Positions 1-9,540 of a DNA stretch of 64,000 nucleotides are shown in pieces. The position numbers were made by a program, and so were the translations under genes. The DNA is from Lutjanus erythropterus (taxonomy: Eukaryota > Chordata > Actinopteri > Lutjaniformes > Lutjanidae), in NCBI GenBank assembly GCA_020091685.1, contig CM034591.1, positions 25,139,312-25,203,311 on the forward strand, in the 5' to 3' direction. Numbering within the stretch: the stretch's first letter is position 1; each line of letters opens with the position of its first letter. A model generated the notes under the pieces. The model worked only from the letters and a program-made list of their open reading frames with translations, did not search any database and was not told the origin of the DNA.

Positions 1-326
1 AAGGCACCCTGAGGAGTTTTTTTTTTTGACCACTTGTGATGCTATGGAAGACTATTTTCATGTCATGAGCAGCAACAAGTCTGGGACAAAATCACTTTGT
101 AATATAAAACTTTAAACTGCTTCAGCATAGTTTGATAGTAACATGAATGTTCAGAAAAGCAACTTCCAGCTCAGGAAACTGAACCATGCAAGGACTACTT
201 GAATGCAGCAAAGTCACTTGATAAATATGTCTTTGTCTTCATGTTTTGCGAATTACTTTTTTACTTCCAAGTTATCTTCTATAGTTGATCAATAAGAGCA
301 GATGAATGTGAACACAAACATTTTAC

Positions 327-3300
327 CTGTAAACAACGAGTGTCCAGACGACTGCTGCCAACAGAGCTTTGTATCTTTTGAAGGCGAGGGTGCACCCGTG
401 AAGAAAGAGAGGAAGATGAGGGCCGATCACAGCGGCGAACCCCTGAGTGAAGTACCAGTGCCACGGATGAGAGCCGTAAAAATCAGCCACACTGTGGATG
501 ACGTTAAACTTCAGGAAGTTGAACTGGACCATGGTCCACTGAGATAACAGAGAGACCCTGTTAAGTTTGACTGTATGAACAGATCTTAGTGAAATTTAAA
601 ACTCACACAGGTTTAATGTTTTACCTTGTCATAGAATATACAGTCGATCACTGTAGAAATCACAACAGCCACAACTCTGCAAATGAGGGAAAAAAGAATT
701 ACGCAACAAAAACATACGGATGAAATACGGATTAATTTAACAGATGAAGTACAAACCCTATAGGAATGAATTTATGAGTGACGAGTCTCAGTTTGTTATC
801 TTCCCGCCAGAAATGGTACACCAGCAGAGGAAACCAGACAATCAGGGCTGTCGGTCGGACGATGACCGCCAAGGCGACCAGGGTCAAATACTTTTTGCTG
901 GAAAAACATCAAGAATGTGTCTGTAAATAATCTGTTATCAGAGATGAGAGTCATTAAAAATAAGAAAAGGTCAAAAGGTGTGATGAGTGAAGACCTGCTG
1001 TGTGTTTTGGACCCAGGGAGGGGGAAGTAAAAAAGAGCCAGCGAGGTGAGGGTGGTCTCCATGCTGTTGGTCAGAGTCCTGGTGCAGCAGTACCACGAGA
1101 ACCACGAGCACAGATGGCAGAAGAACTAGAGACCAGAACAACAAGAGACAGTGAGACATGTGGTGTGTTTATGTGACTGACAGAGCATGAATCCACGAGT
1201 CTTTGAATGCATCAGTGGTTCCAAACCTTTTTCTTTATAAATGACACCTTTTCTATAATTTAATAACTGATAACCCCTGACATTAGATGCATAACAATAA
1301 CAGTAGAGGACAACTGATAAACTGCACAATTAACCCAAATAATTAATATTACAAAACAATATTATAGTCTACTTTTTTTTTTACCAGTTCAGTGTTTTCT
1401 TCTCCCTCATATGTAGCCATTGCTCCATTAGCTCTTTGGTTGTTTTAACTGTGTTAACTTCAAGACCCTCATTACAGAAACTTCCTAAGTCTGATATCCT
1501 ATCTTATCTCAGTTTAGGGTGATTGTTTTTTTGGGGTTTTTTTTGTTTTTGTTTTTGCAGACATGTTTTCCTAACAGCATTTAGAAAAAAAATCTTATCT
1601 TAGGATAGGAATTTAGCCTTTAAAGAACTGTCCTGAATAAAGAATTTCCTAAGTTAGGATGGCACAGACCCGAGCCTAAATTCAAAATAACTCAAAAATG
1701 GCAGTACCATTGTTGTTAGGTCTGTGTAACCAATGACAAGATGGGGAACAACATGAACACTGAAATAACACTTTTAAGTTTCCCAGACCATGTATTGATA
1801 GGTATACATTGACTGCCAAGATGAATAATTTGAGTGTTTTGTTCACCTTTCTTCTGGGGCAGTAATTTGAAAAAAAAAAATCCGCAAAAAGGTGGAGTTT
1901 TTAATGCTTTGGATTCATCAAAGTTAAAACTGAATGACCTTTTCTCATCCATTATAGCAACCTAGCTAGCTTCTTACAAGTGAAGTAAGACTGCTGTTGT
2001 CATGGCTACAGGCAGTCTTGTGTCCACTATAAACACAGATACAAGCATGACAGGACAAGTGCCGATTGAAGAATCAAGTTTACAGTTCCAGTGAGGATTT
2101 TCTTAAGATAAGCTATAAGATTTGAGCTAGGACATGACGCAGCCATGAATTTAGGAAATGCTTTTGTATAGGAACATAGTTTTTTTTCCTACCTTTGAAC
2201 CTTAAATAAGGATAAGATGAACTGTTTCAATTTTTATCTGAAATGAAGATGCTGGTCTTCATCTTGCCCTTATCCTGTGAGATGTATTTTTACGTTTATA
2301 TCTTAAATGATAATCCAAACTGCATAGCTTCTCCCTGTGTTTGTAGTAAATCACATAGTTTACAGGTAAACTCCTCACCGTCCATGATGCAACGTCACGA
2401 CTTTCCAACATTTGGATGAAGAAGAAGAATTTTACATCTGCAAACGCAGCCAGGAGTGACTGAAGTATTCTTGGCAGCCATATCTGCAAAACCAACCAGA
2501 CCAGGATTAGAGAAGCAAAGGGACTGTAGGAAGTTTATTTTACAAAAGATGTGCTGATATAAAAGTTGTGTGAATAGAGGATATGTGAACTTGCCAGGAG
2601 ATAGACTGAGTCGTAGTTTAGGAAGTGTAATATCTTGTAAATGAATGCAAAAAAGAGAGGATAGGAGAATCCTCTTATTCCTGCCTTCCACTCCCAGGTC
2701 AGATACCCATAAGTCACACTGTCAAGGTTGTAACAGCAGAAAGTAATAGAAGAAGAAGAAAAATACCAAGCCACTGGTTTCTGCTTCACAAATGTCAAAA
2801 GCTGCTTGTTGTTTTGTTGCATTGTGACCCAAACACAAAAAAATGAGTTCTTGTGGGAAAACAGAAAAATCACATGATTGTGTCCAAAAACAAAATAGAA
2901 TGACATAAAAAAAAATCCTCGCCGAAGGCAGTAAGAACAATCTTCTCTTCAAGTACTCACATACAGGAAGTGACCACTGAAAAACTCTTTACACATGACT
3001 TCTTACTGATTCTGGAGTAAAATGTTTCTGTTTCTTCATATTCACACACTGAATGATCCGACAAAGCAGAATCAGATTTATCTGTGGTAGTGATGTAAAA
3101 AGTAAAGAGTCGAGACACTTCTGTGCTGCCCGTCCCCGATGTTCAAAAAGCTTTTATGTTTTCTGCTCCAGCCAGTTAAACTGAGGAATATCTGGCAGAA
3201 TTCAAGACTACCTTAAGTTCTTTGGCAAATGACTCCCTTCTTAATTTTCTCTGGTCTGAGCCTCTTCTAGCCCTCTTCATATTGCAGTATTTAGTATCAT

Positions 3301-4462
3301 TTTCCATGTTGTCTAATTTTGTTTTTTTTTTTTCCTGCAGATTTCTGTACTGTCATCTTGGCTAGGTCTCCTTTGCAAGAGAGGTTTCCAACTTCAATGG
3401 GACTTATCTGGTTAAATAAAAATAAATAAAGAACTGTATGTTTGACAAAAACCAAGACAAGTTAGAGTATAAGACCATCTGAACAATTGAAAAGCTGCAG
3501 TAAAACAATTTGTATTAGGGGTGCACAATAAATATTGATATTGATTGATAAAAAACTATATTATTGTTCTGATAATTAACTTATAGTTGATTACAGCTGA
3601 TTTGACAGTTACGATTCCTCAGCAAAACGCCCAATAAAAGCAAAAGTATATTTATGACTATTTTTTATGTTAAAAAACCAACTGAAGAGTCAGAACTGGT
3701 CTTTGTTTTTGTTGTAATGATGATGTCAGTTAGATTTGGTGGAGCTCGTCCATCGTCCTACGGTTTATAATGAACTTCTTTTTAAAATATGTGAACATTA
3801 AATTATTGCTTATCCTCTCATTATCAGTCACGAGAAGCAGATAATCATCTGTCAATGCTATCAGCTAAAAGAGAAAATAAATCCACATCCTGCATCCCTG
3901 TGTGGATACATTGTAATCAGTTGGGATTAGATCATTTATCCTAATTTTTTAACTGATGAATTGAATTGGTTGGTGGGGAAAATATACAAGGACCATTTTC
4001 CTTACAGAAGCACTTACTACACTGTTATTAGTTGCTAATAACATTATCAGGCCACATTTGTCCAGGCATACAGATGCTGCAGATGATAATATGAAGGATA
4101 TTTGAAGACCATACGATGGGAAACCTCCAGAGACTGCCAGTACTCATCAGGGACGAAGCTGCTCTGAACCAGGAAGCAGTTGATCAATCTGAATACCACA
4201 CAGAACACAGCAACCCTGGCTCTCAGCACACCTGTGGAGTTAATAAAAATAACTTCATATTAGAAATATTACCTGTGTTATTTTCATTATCAAAGCACAA
4301 TCGTTTTGATCACCATCACTTCAATTCATAAATAAAAAATAAAAGGTTCCCACCGTTAAGAGGAGACTCATTTTCCTTTGAGTACAGTTGGGATTTTCGT
4401 TTCCTCAGCTTCACATCTTCGACTTTATTCCCAAATTTCAGACGCGATCGGATGTTCTCCAT
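327..4462 (-). CDS. pigb: GPI mannosyltransferase 3 (PIG-B), 5' part, cut by left window edge
   Basis: PIG-B adds the third mannose to the GPI-anchor precursor in the ER lumen (GT22 family, multi-pass GT-C fold). Coding exons on the minus strand are 4462-4354, 4231-4102, 2712-2595, 2483-2379, 1125-995, 897-757, 676-625 and 538-327. Phases join throughout and give about 332 residues of a protein usually near 550. Seen: N-terminal KLRKRKS; the luminal-loop signature [11 protein letters not shown] with the acidic pair D65-E66; [20 protein letters not shown]; and [13 protein letters not shown] at about 284-296. The start at 4462 is chosen because the next upstream ATG (4470) meets a stop within three codons. 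The last visible exon ends at donor 326-325; the following exon (expected to begin near MLSHKEFR) is not in bases 1-326, so the 3' end lies outside. One intron is AT-AC (2713-4101) and one has a GC donor (2594-2593). The family call is very secure. Confidence 0.96.
2713..4101 (-). other. pigb: U12-type AT-AC intron of pigb
   Basis: Read on the minus strand, the intron begins ATATCCTTC at 4101-4093, matching the minor-spliceosome AT-AC donor consensus. It ends CCTTGAC (2727-2721), then AGTGTGAC, at 2713. CCTTGAC resembles the U12 branch site, with its branch A at 2722, about ten bases before the AC end. No GT-AG choice joins the two exons in frame. The AT-AC choice joins AA to T and gives [11 protein letters not shown], which agrees with the human protein as I recall it. 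Confidence 0.85.
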
Positions 4463-4739
4463 CAGGACATTTCATATTGCAGCTTGCAGCATGGTACACC
4501 TGTCAGTCAGGTTCAGAAGCTGAATGAACTCTTCAACACAAGGAAATCAGACACAGTGAACTTTGAATAAACGGAATTAACGCAAACTATTTGGTCACAT
4601 GATGATGGACGAACAAACAGCGGAACATTCGCGTTTATTTAACCAACAGTATTAAACTTTCATAACAACTACACGACATTTAATTCATATTAACTCCCAG
4701 TTAGCACAGGGTGAACCTGGGTGAACTGTGCTCACAGGT

Positions 4740-4780
4740 TTGAGCTGCACTTCCGCATTAATGCTGACTTCCGGGGGAGG
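4740..4780 (-). promoter_or_regulatory. Probable pigb core promoter with two ETS-type sites
   Basis: Two CTTCCG cores (4749-4754 and 4769-4774 region, CGGAAG on the minus strand) lie about 300 bases upstream of the pigb start codon in TATA-less sequence. Paired ETS/GABP-type sites are common at housekeeping promoters. The assignment is by position and motif only. Confidence 0.45.
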
Positions 4781-5094
4781 CAATGTTTCCCGACTTCAAA
4801 ATAAAACTTCTACACTACAATAAGACTCAGAAACAATTGGGCAAATTTTCTGCTTAATGCAGCCGATATATTAAATTAATGTGGAGATCCAGAAAAAAAG
4901 ATGGATGAAATGTGAAGTCAAGCTTGTACAAAAGCACACCACTTCGCTAACATTACTCCTACACTACATCTCTACTATTCAATCAAAATGATGATATGGA
5001 ATAAAAATTACGACAAAAAATAGAGTTTTTAACGAAGCATCCGTTGTCATGTACACTGGATACATTACAGTGAAATGCCTTAAAAGCAGTGGTG

Positions 5095-5990
5095 TGATGT
5101 GACTAAGTATATTTAATCAAGTAGAAAATACTAACAAATTGAGTTACTTGCACATTAGTTATAGTGTTTTTCCCCCTGCCACTTTCCACTTCTACTTCTT
5201 TCCACAATAATGTACTTTTTGCTCAACTACATTTATCTGACAGCAATAGTAACAAATTACTTTACAAACTGAGGTTTTTGCATGCAAAGGTCCATAATAC
5301 ATAAATCATGAAATATGATGCTTTGTTATAAATTAAACCACCTAACTGTACTTTTGCATTATTTGGTTTTACAAAACAAGCATTGCAAATGTATCACTTT
5401 AAGTTCTGCGCAATTTGGACATTTCTTACTATTTTCAGAGTTTTTACAAAGCAAATAATCAATCAGTTAATTGAAAGGATAAGCAGATCAGCACATCAAC
5501 CCAGAATGACAATAATCATTATTTAGATTAGAATAGATTAAACTTTATTGTCAATGGACAGCGTACAAGTACAAAGCCTATGAAAAGCAGATTGTGTCTA
5601 AACCAGGAGTGCAAAAAACGATAACATGATTTACAAATGGATGCAGTTATAAGTTGCAATCATATACAAAATAGTTATAAATTAGCTCCACCTCAACCAG
5701 CTACAAAAGTAAAAGTCTGAATATACATTAATACATAAGTAATAATAATCTAATCTAATCTAATCTAATCTAATCTAATACTATATAATAGCATAACAGC
5801 CAGGGGCAATTTTTCTGGATTAAATACTTATACATTTAGTACTTAAAAGTCATTATCCTGACTATACTTGCATAATTTTACTTAAGTTTTTACTTTAGGT
5901 TTCAATGCAAGACTTTTGCTTGGACCCTAACAGATTAGCAGTGTGGTCATTGTACTTTTACTTAAGTGCCAGATCTGAATTCTTCCTCCA
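5095..5990. repeat. Non-autonomous TIR-like teleost repeat (first copy), interrupted
   Basis: The left end reads GTGGTGTGATGTGACTAAGTA and the right end reads back as AGTGGAGGAAGAATTCAGATC. Between them is much TACTTAAGT/ACTTTTACTT sequence. This is the same family as 8085-8625, recognisable as the abundant 'paired TACTTAAGTA' element of fish introns. It has no coding capacity. The middle is split by another insertion at 5526-5785. Confidence 0.6.
5526..5785 (+). repeat. Nested SINE-like insertion ending in a (TAATC)n microsatellite
   Basis: It starts near TAAACTTTATTGTCAATGG, a motif I know from abundant teleost interspersed repeats, and ends in about eight tandem TAATC units at 5738-5779. 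The simple-repeat tail fits retroposition. It sits inside the older repeat at 5095-5990. Confidence 0.5.
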
Positions 5991-6057
5991 CTATCGCTTA
6001 AAATATGTAAAAACCAGTTTTTCTGATGGAGCTCAGAGAGGCATGGTACTGGACTCT

Positions 6058-6071
6058 CCACTAGGTGGCGA
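6058..6071 (+). promoter_or_regulatory. CTCF-like motif upstream of pigbos1
   Basis: CCACTAGGTGGCGA matches nearly every position of the CTCF core (CCASYAGRKGGCRS). It lies about 50 bases before the probable pigbos1 first exon. Occupancy cannot be known from sequence. Confidence 0.5.
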
Positions 6072-6109
6072 ACTGTAGCTCTTCGCAGACTTCACAGTAG
6101 AAGAAGAAT

Positions 6110-6232
6110 ACGTCCATGCTGCACACAAGTCTCCTTGGACTCACTTTAGTTGTATCTTGTGTTTTTCCCTCTGTGTTCTTCTGTCTGTCTCTATTTCGTG
6201 ATTACAGACACTTCGAATAAGCCATTTTCTAG
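6110..6232 (+). other. pigbos1: Probable 5' untranslated exon of pigbos1
   Basis: The sequence ends in TTTTCTAG followed by a strong donor GTGAGT at 6233. The next good acceptor is TTTTTTCAG at 7405-7413, opening the coding exon at 7414. The 5' limit is a guess; a GAAGAAGAA tract at 6101-6108 sits just upstream. Confidence 0.5.
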
Positions 6233-6455
6233 GTGAGTTATAAATATTACAGATGATCTCCTCTAAACTAGCCAAAATGTCATTTTTGTTCGGCTAGACG
6301 GCGAGGAAACTATCAAGCTACTACACGTTTTGTGTGTATATCCGGCCTGGATTTTTCAAAATAAGATTCATGCGCATGTATTTAAGAGCTTTAAAGTGTG
6401 GGAAAAGATCACTTTTCTCATTGCACAGTGGTTTATATGACCTTAAAAACAACTA

Positions 6456-6708
6456 CAGCTGCAACGATTACTAAATCAATTGATAATTGATGAGTCAGTC
6501 AATGTAAATGAGTTGCCAATCATTTTTTATTATCGATTAATTGTGTCAGTAAATGTCAGACATTTGCTGTTCCAGCTTCTTAAATGTAAGGATCTGCTCT
6601 TTGTCATTTATGACAGTAAATGAAGTGTTAATCAATCAATTAATCGTGAAAATTATCAGCAGATTAATTGATTTCCTAATGAAAAGAATTGTTAGTTGAA
6701 GCCCTAAA
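6456..6708. repeat. MITE-like repeat, 'GCTGCAACGATTA' family, copy 1
   Basis: The left end, GCTGCAACGATTACTAAATC, is mirrored at the right by TAGTTGAAGCCC, with ATTAATTGAT palindromic blocks inside. Other copies or relics in the window are at 14126, 17604, 32808, 37793, 51812 and 56164. It lies in the pigbos1 intron. Confidence 0.65.
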
Positions 6709-7458
6709 ATAGAATTGTGTTGGTGTACTGATTATGTTGAGTTCATACTGACTGATTGATTTATTTAAGTATCTATCCTAAGACAGCATAAAGTGGAAGG
6801 GCACTATTTTCAGCAGTTTTCTCTGTTTTCTGCCTCACCTTCAGTCATCTTTGGATTTCTAGTGACATGAGTCTTGAAAGGTATTCTCTGGAAAATTTGG
6901 ATTAATTTTATTAAAAGAAGTGTCAGTTTCTCTAAAGGTGTCAATATTTGAAGAGGGCATGGAGGCTGTTTGAATTTATTCTGGAAGTAATAAAACTTTG
7001 TCTAAGTGTGTTTAGCTGTGTGCAGGTTCACCCTTGCATGGACATGGTCCTGTAAAAAGGCACCAGACTTTTAGGTTAAAGGTAACCTCTGCCTTCAGCA
7101 TTTCTCACGTAGGCGTAGGCACATGAGGGGGACTCCTGTGACTGATCACACATTTTTTCTTTCTTTCTTTCTTTTTTCTTTATTTTAATGTCGAAATTTA
7201 CACAGAAATACAATGTGATGGCTCTGGATTATGTGACTGTAATAGTAGCACTGGTTGTGCACAGCCAGCAACACAGCAGCTGGACTGCATCATCCATGCA
7301 GCAAGTTATGCCTAAAATTTTGCAAGAACATGTAACATTCAACAGAGCCCAAAAAAGACTCTTAGATTATAATTCAAAGTGTCCTGCCTAACACCACTTT
7401 ACACTTTTTTCAGGATCATCTTCTGTCTCATTGTTGGGATTTCATATCAATAGAAGTC

Positions 7459-7629
7459 ATGCTTGGAAGAAGAATACCCTTCACACAGATAGCCTTCGTC
7501 ACACTGCTTGGAGTCTGTGGTGGTATTTATATCTACAGACCTTACTTTGAGCACAAACTGAAGACCCCAGGACAGCAAAACCAGGATGTGCCAAAGAAAC
7601 AAAATGAAACAGACAATGCATCACAGTAA
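7459..7629 (+). CDS. pigbos1: PIGBOS1 mitochondrial outer-membrane microprotein, 56 residues
   Basis: The ORF starts at ATG 7459 and stops at TAA 7627-7629, all in one exon that opens at acceptor 7413. The protein begins MLGRRIPFTQIAFVTLLGV, continues CGGIYIYRPYFE, and ends in a polar lysine/glutamine-rich tail. This matches the mammalian PIGBOS1 layout (54 residues in human as I recall, with GG-YI--P-FE after one hydrophobic helix). One membrane segment spans about residues 10-26. In mammals the protein sits in the outer mitochondrial membrane, contacts the ER protein CLCC1 and tunes the unfolded-protein response. The divergent position next to pigb is the gene's hallmark and supports the call. 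An AATAAA follows 125 bases after the stop. Confidence 0.9.
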   Translation: MLGRRIPFTQIAFVTLLGVCGGIYIYRPYFEHKLKTPGQQNQDVPKKQNETDNASQ

Positions 7630-7753
7630 TGCTTCACAGACACACAGGACAGGAGCCAGAAGAACTGCGCTTGCTGGAGTGTCAGAGCTGGAGGGTGAAA
7701 TAAAGACAAGACCATGCTTCTTCAGGGATACTGTTTGATTGTTAATGTACAAA

Positions 7754-7759
7754 AATAAA
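7754..7759 (+). terminator. Polyadenylation signal of pigbos1
   Basis: AATAAA lies 125 bases after the stop codon. Cleavage is expected near 7775-7785. Confidence 0.6.
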
Positions 7760-8084
7760 ATATTTAATCATTTGACCTCCTGAATTATATGTTATGTGTT
7801 TCAAAATGACATGTCAAAGTTTCACACATTGTTATACATCTGTTTTCATTTCCAAACCTTTCAAAGGTTTCAAAGTAGTTTTTAGAAAAACTCACGTTTG
7901 TCTTATGTCTTTTTGCCTTACACCTTCTCATAGTGCTGTATGTAATTTATTGAATTGAAAATTTTGTCAAATAAATGTTAAGTAAAAATTCTCATCTTTC
8001 CCTCTGAACTGTAGAGTATAAGTATAAAGTAGCATACAACGTAAATACTCAAGTAAACTATCTATTTTAGCAAATATACCAGTG

Positions 8085-8625
8085 GTGGTAGAGGTACTCA
8101 GATCATTCAGAAAAAAAAGCAATGCCACAGTGTAGAAATACTCTGTTAAAAGTAAAAGTCATACATTTGAAATTTTATTTAAGTAAAAGTAGTATTAAGT
8201 AAGATAAGTATTAACATCAAGATTATATTTTAAGTAGCAAAATTAACATTAAAATTTCTCACTGTGCTGAATGGCTCATTTCAGAATAATGTGATGAATC
8301 ATGTTATGGGATTATAATTATTGATGCATTCATGTGTGTATCACTTTAATGTTGCAGCTGGTAAAGATGGAGCTAATTTTAATGACTTTAAATTCTGCTG
8401 GGTAGTTTCTGAATCTACCCTCAGGGATCAATAAAGCCTTAACTTACTTAATACATCAATAATTTATTTGTTGATGTGATTTTTATTGAATAAATTAAGT
8501 AAAGAGTGTAATATTTTCTTTCAAAATCTAAATACTTAAGTAAGTACAATTACCTCAAATGTGTACCTAAGTACATTAAGTAGTTTACTTTAGTAAATGT
8601 ACTTAGTTCTCAAGCACTGAAATGT
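8085..8625. repeat. TIR-like teleost repeat, 'TACTTAAGTA' family, second copy
   Basis: The left end is GTGGTGGTAGAGGTACTCAG. The body has AGTAAAAGT and TTAAGTA runs, and the right end has AAGTACATTAAGTAGTTTACTT. It is non-coding and related to 5095-5990. The rest of 7780-9200 is AT-rich with TTTATTTA runs and no gene. Confidence 0.6.
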
Positions 8626-9209
8626 AGCCTACATAGCTACTTTGCTCACTGGTAGCTAGGTGTTAGATAAATGTAGTGAAGTAAAGACCAGAATAAATGC
8701 TGTAGAAGATCCTAACTGCCATAATCATAAATAGATAAATAATCTATCATTAAATGGACCGAAAAATCATACAAATAAATATTGGCATTATTTATAAAAT
8801 GGAACAGAAATTAATATTTGTTTTTTTTGTTTTGTTTTTTGTATTTGTGTAATTTTATATTAATTCACCTATTTATTTAATTTCCAATTTTATTTTCAAT
8901 TTTATTTATTTATTCAGTCATTAATTGATTAATTTGGTTATTTATTTATTACTGTATTATTTCCCACCAATTTATTCATTTCTGTATTTTCTTTTTAGAT
9001 GTTGGCAGTTATGGTCTTCCATACAACAGTGTCCTCTTATTCCATTACGTTTTTCTAACAGCTCGATAACCATGGAGCAAAGTAACCATGAATCTACATT
9101 TCAGTGGTGGTGGTGTTGGCGCATTTAGTGGCAAATTAGTACATTTATTTATTTATTTATCCTCCATAGATTATTTATTTTTTTTAAATTGTCGTCCACG
9201 GATATATTG

Positions 9210-9540
9210 TACTCTTTATTCCGTTACTTGTAACGTTCGGTGTTTCTCCTTCCGTTAAGCTACCGTTAGCTGTGAGTACGGTTACATTAGTTACTTCTGT
9301 AACGGCCGTTAGCTCCGTGAGGAGGAGCTGTTTCTCAACAGCACGACACCCACGGAAAGTAAAGCTGGTGTTCAGTGTCAGTGAAGCTGCTCTCATGTCA
9401 ACTCATGGCTTAGAGGCGACGGAGAAATTTAAGTCTTCGCTGATTGATTCACCTTCGGGAAAACTCTCCAACGGTCACTTTCAACGGCTATTTTTTTTAA
9501 AGACCACGACACGGTGCGTAGCAGCTACGCCCCGGGGCTG
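9210..9540 (+). promoter_or_regulatory. rab27a: Probable promoter and first non-coding exon of rab27a
   Basis: This is a local CpG-richer island in AT-rich DNA that ends CCCCGGGGCTG before a strong donor GTAAGT at 9541. It lies upstream of the rab27a coding exons on the same strand. A 90-codon ORF crosses the segment but ends right at the donor and resembles nothing known. The transcription start is not fixed. Confidence 0.5.

Larger units (their letters stand above)
4790..6050. other. Intergenic spacer between pigb and pigbos1, mostly repeats
   Basis: No coding sequence is seen. The spacer holds a composite repeat (5095-5990) with a second repeat nested inside it. AT-rich flanks on both sides show nothing recognisable. 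Confidence 0.6.

Noticed and set aside
1-326. Search for the next pigb exon (MLSHKEFR region)
   Set aside because: No acceptor followed by that sequence is present on the minus strand. The exon must lie beyond the left edge.
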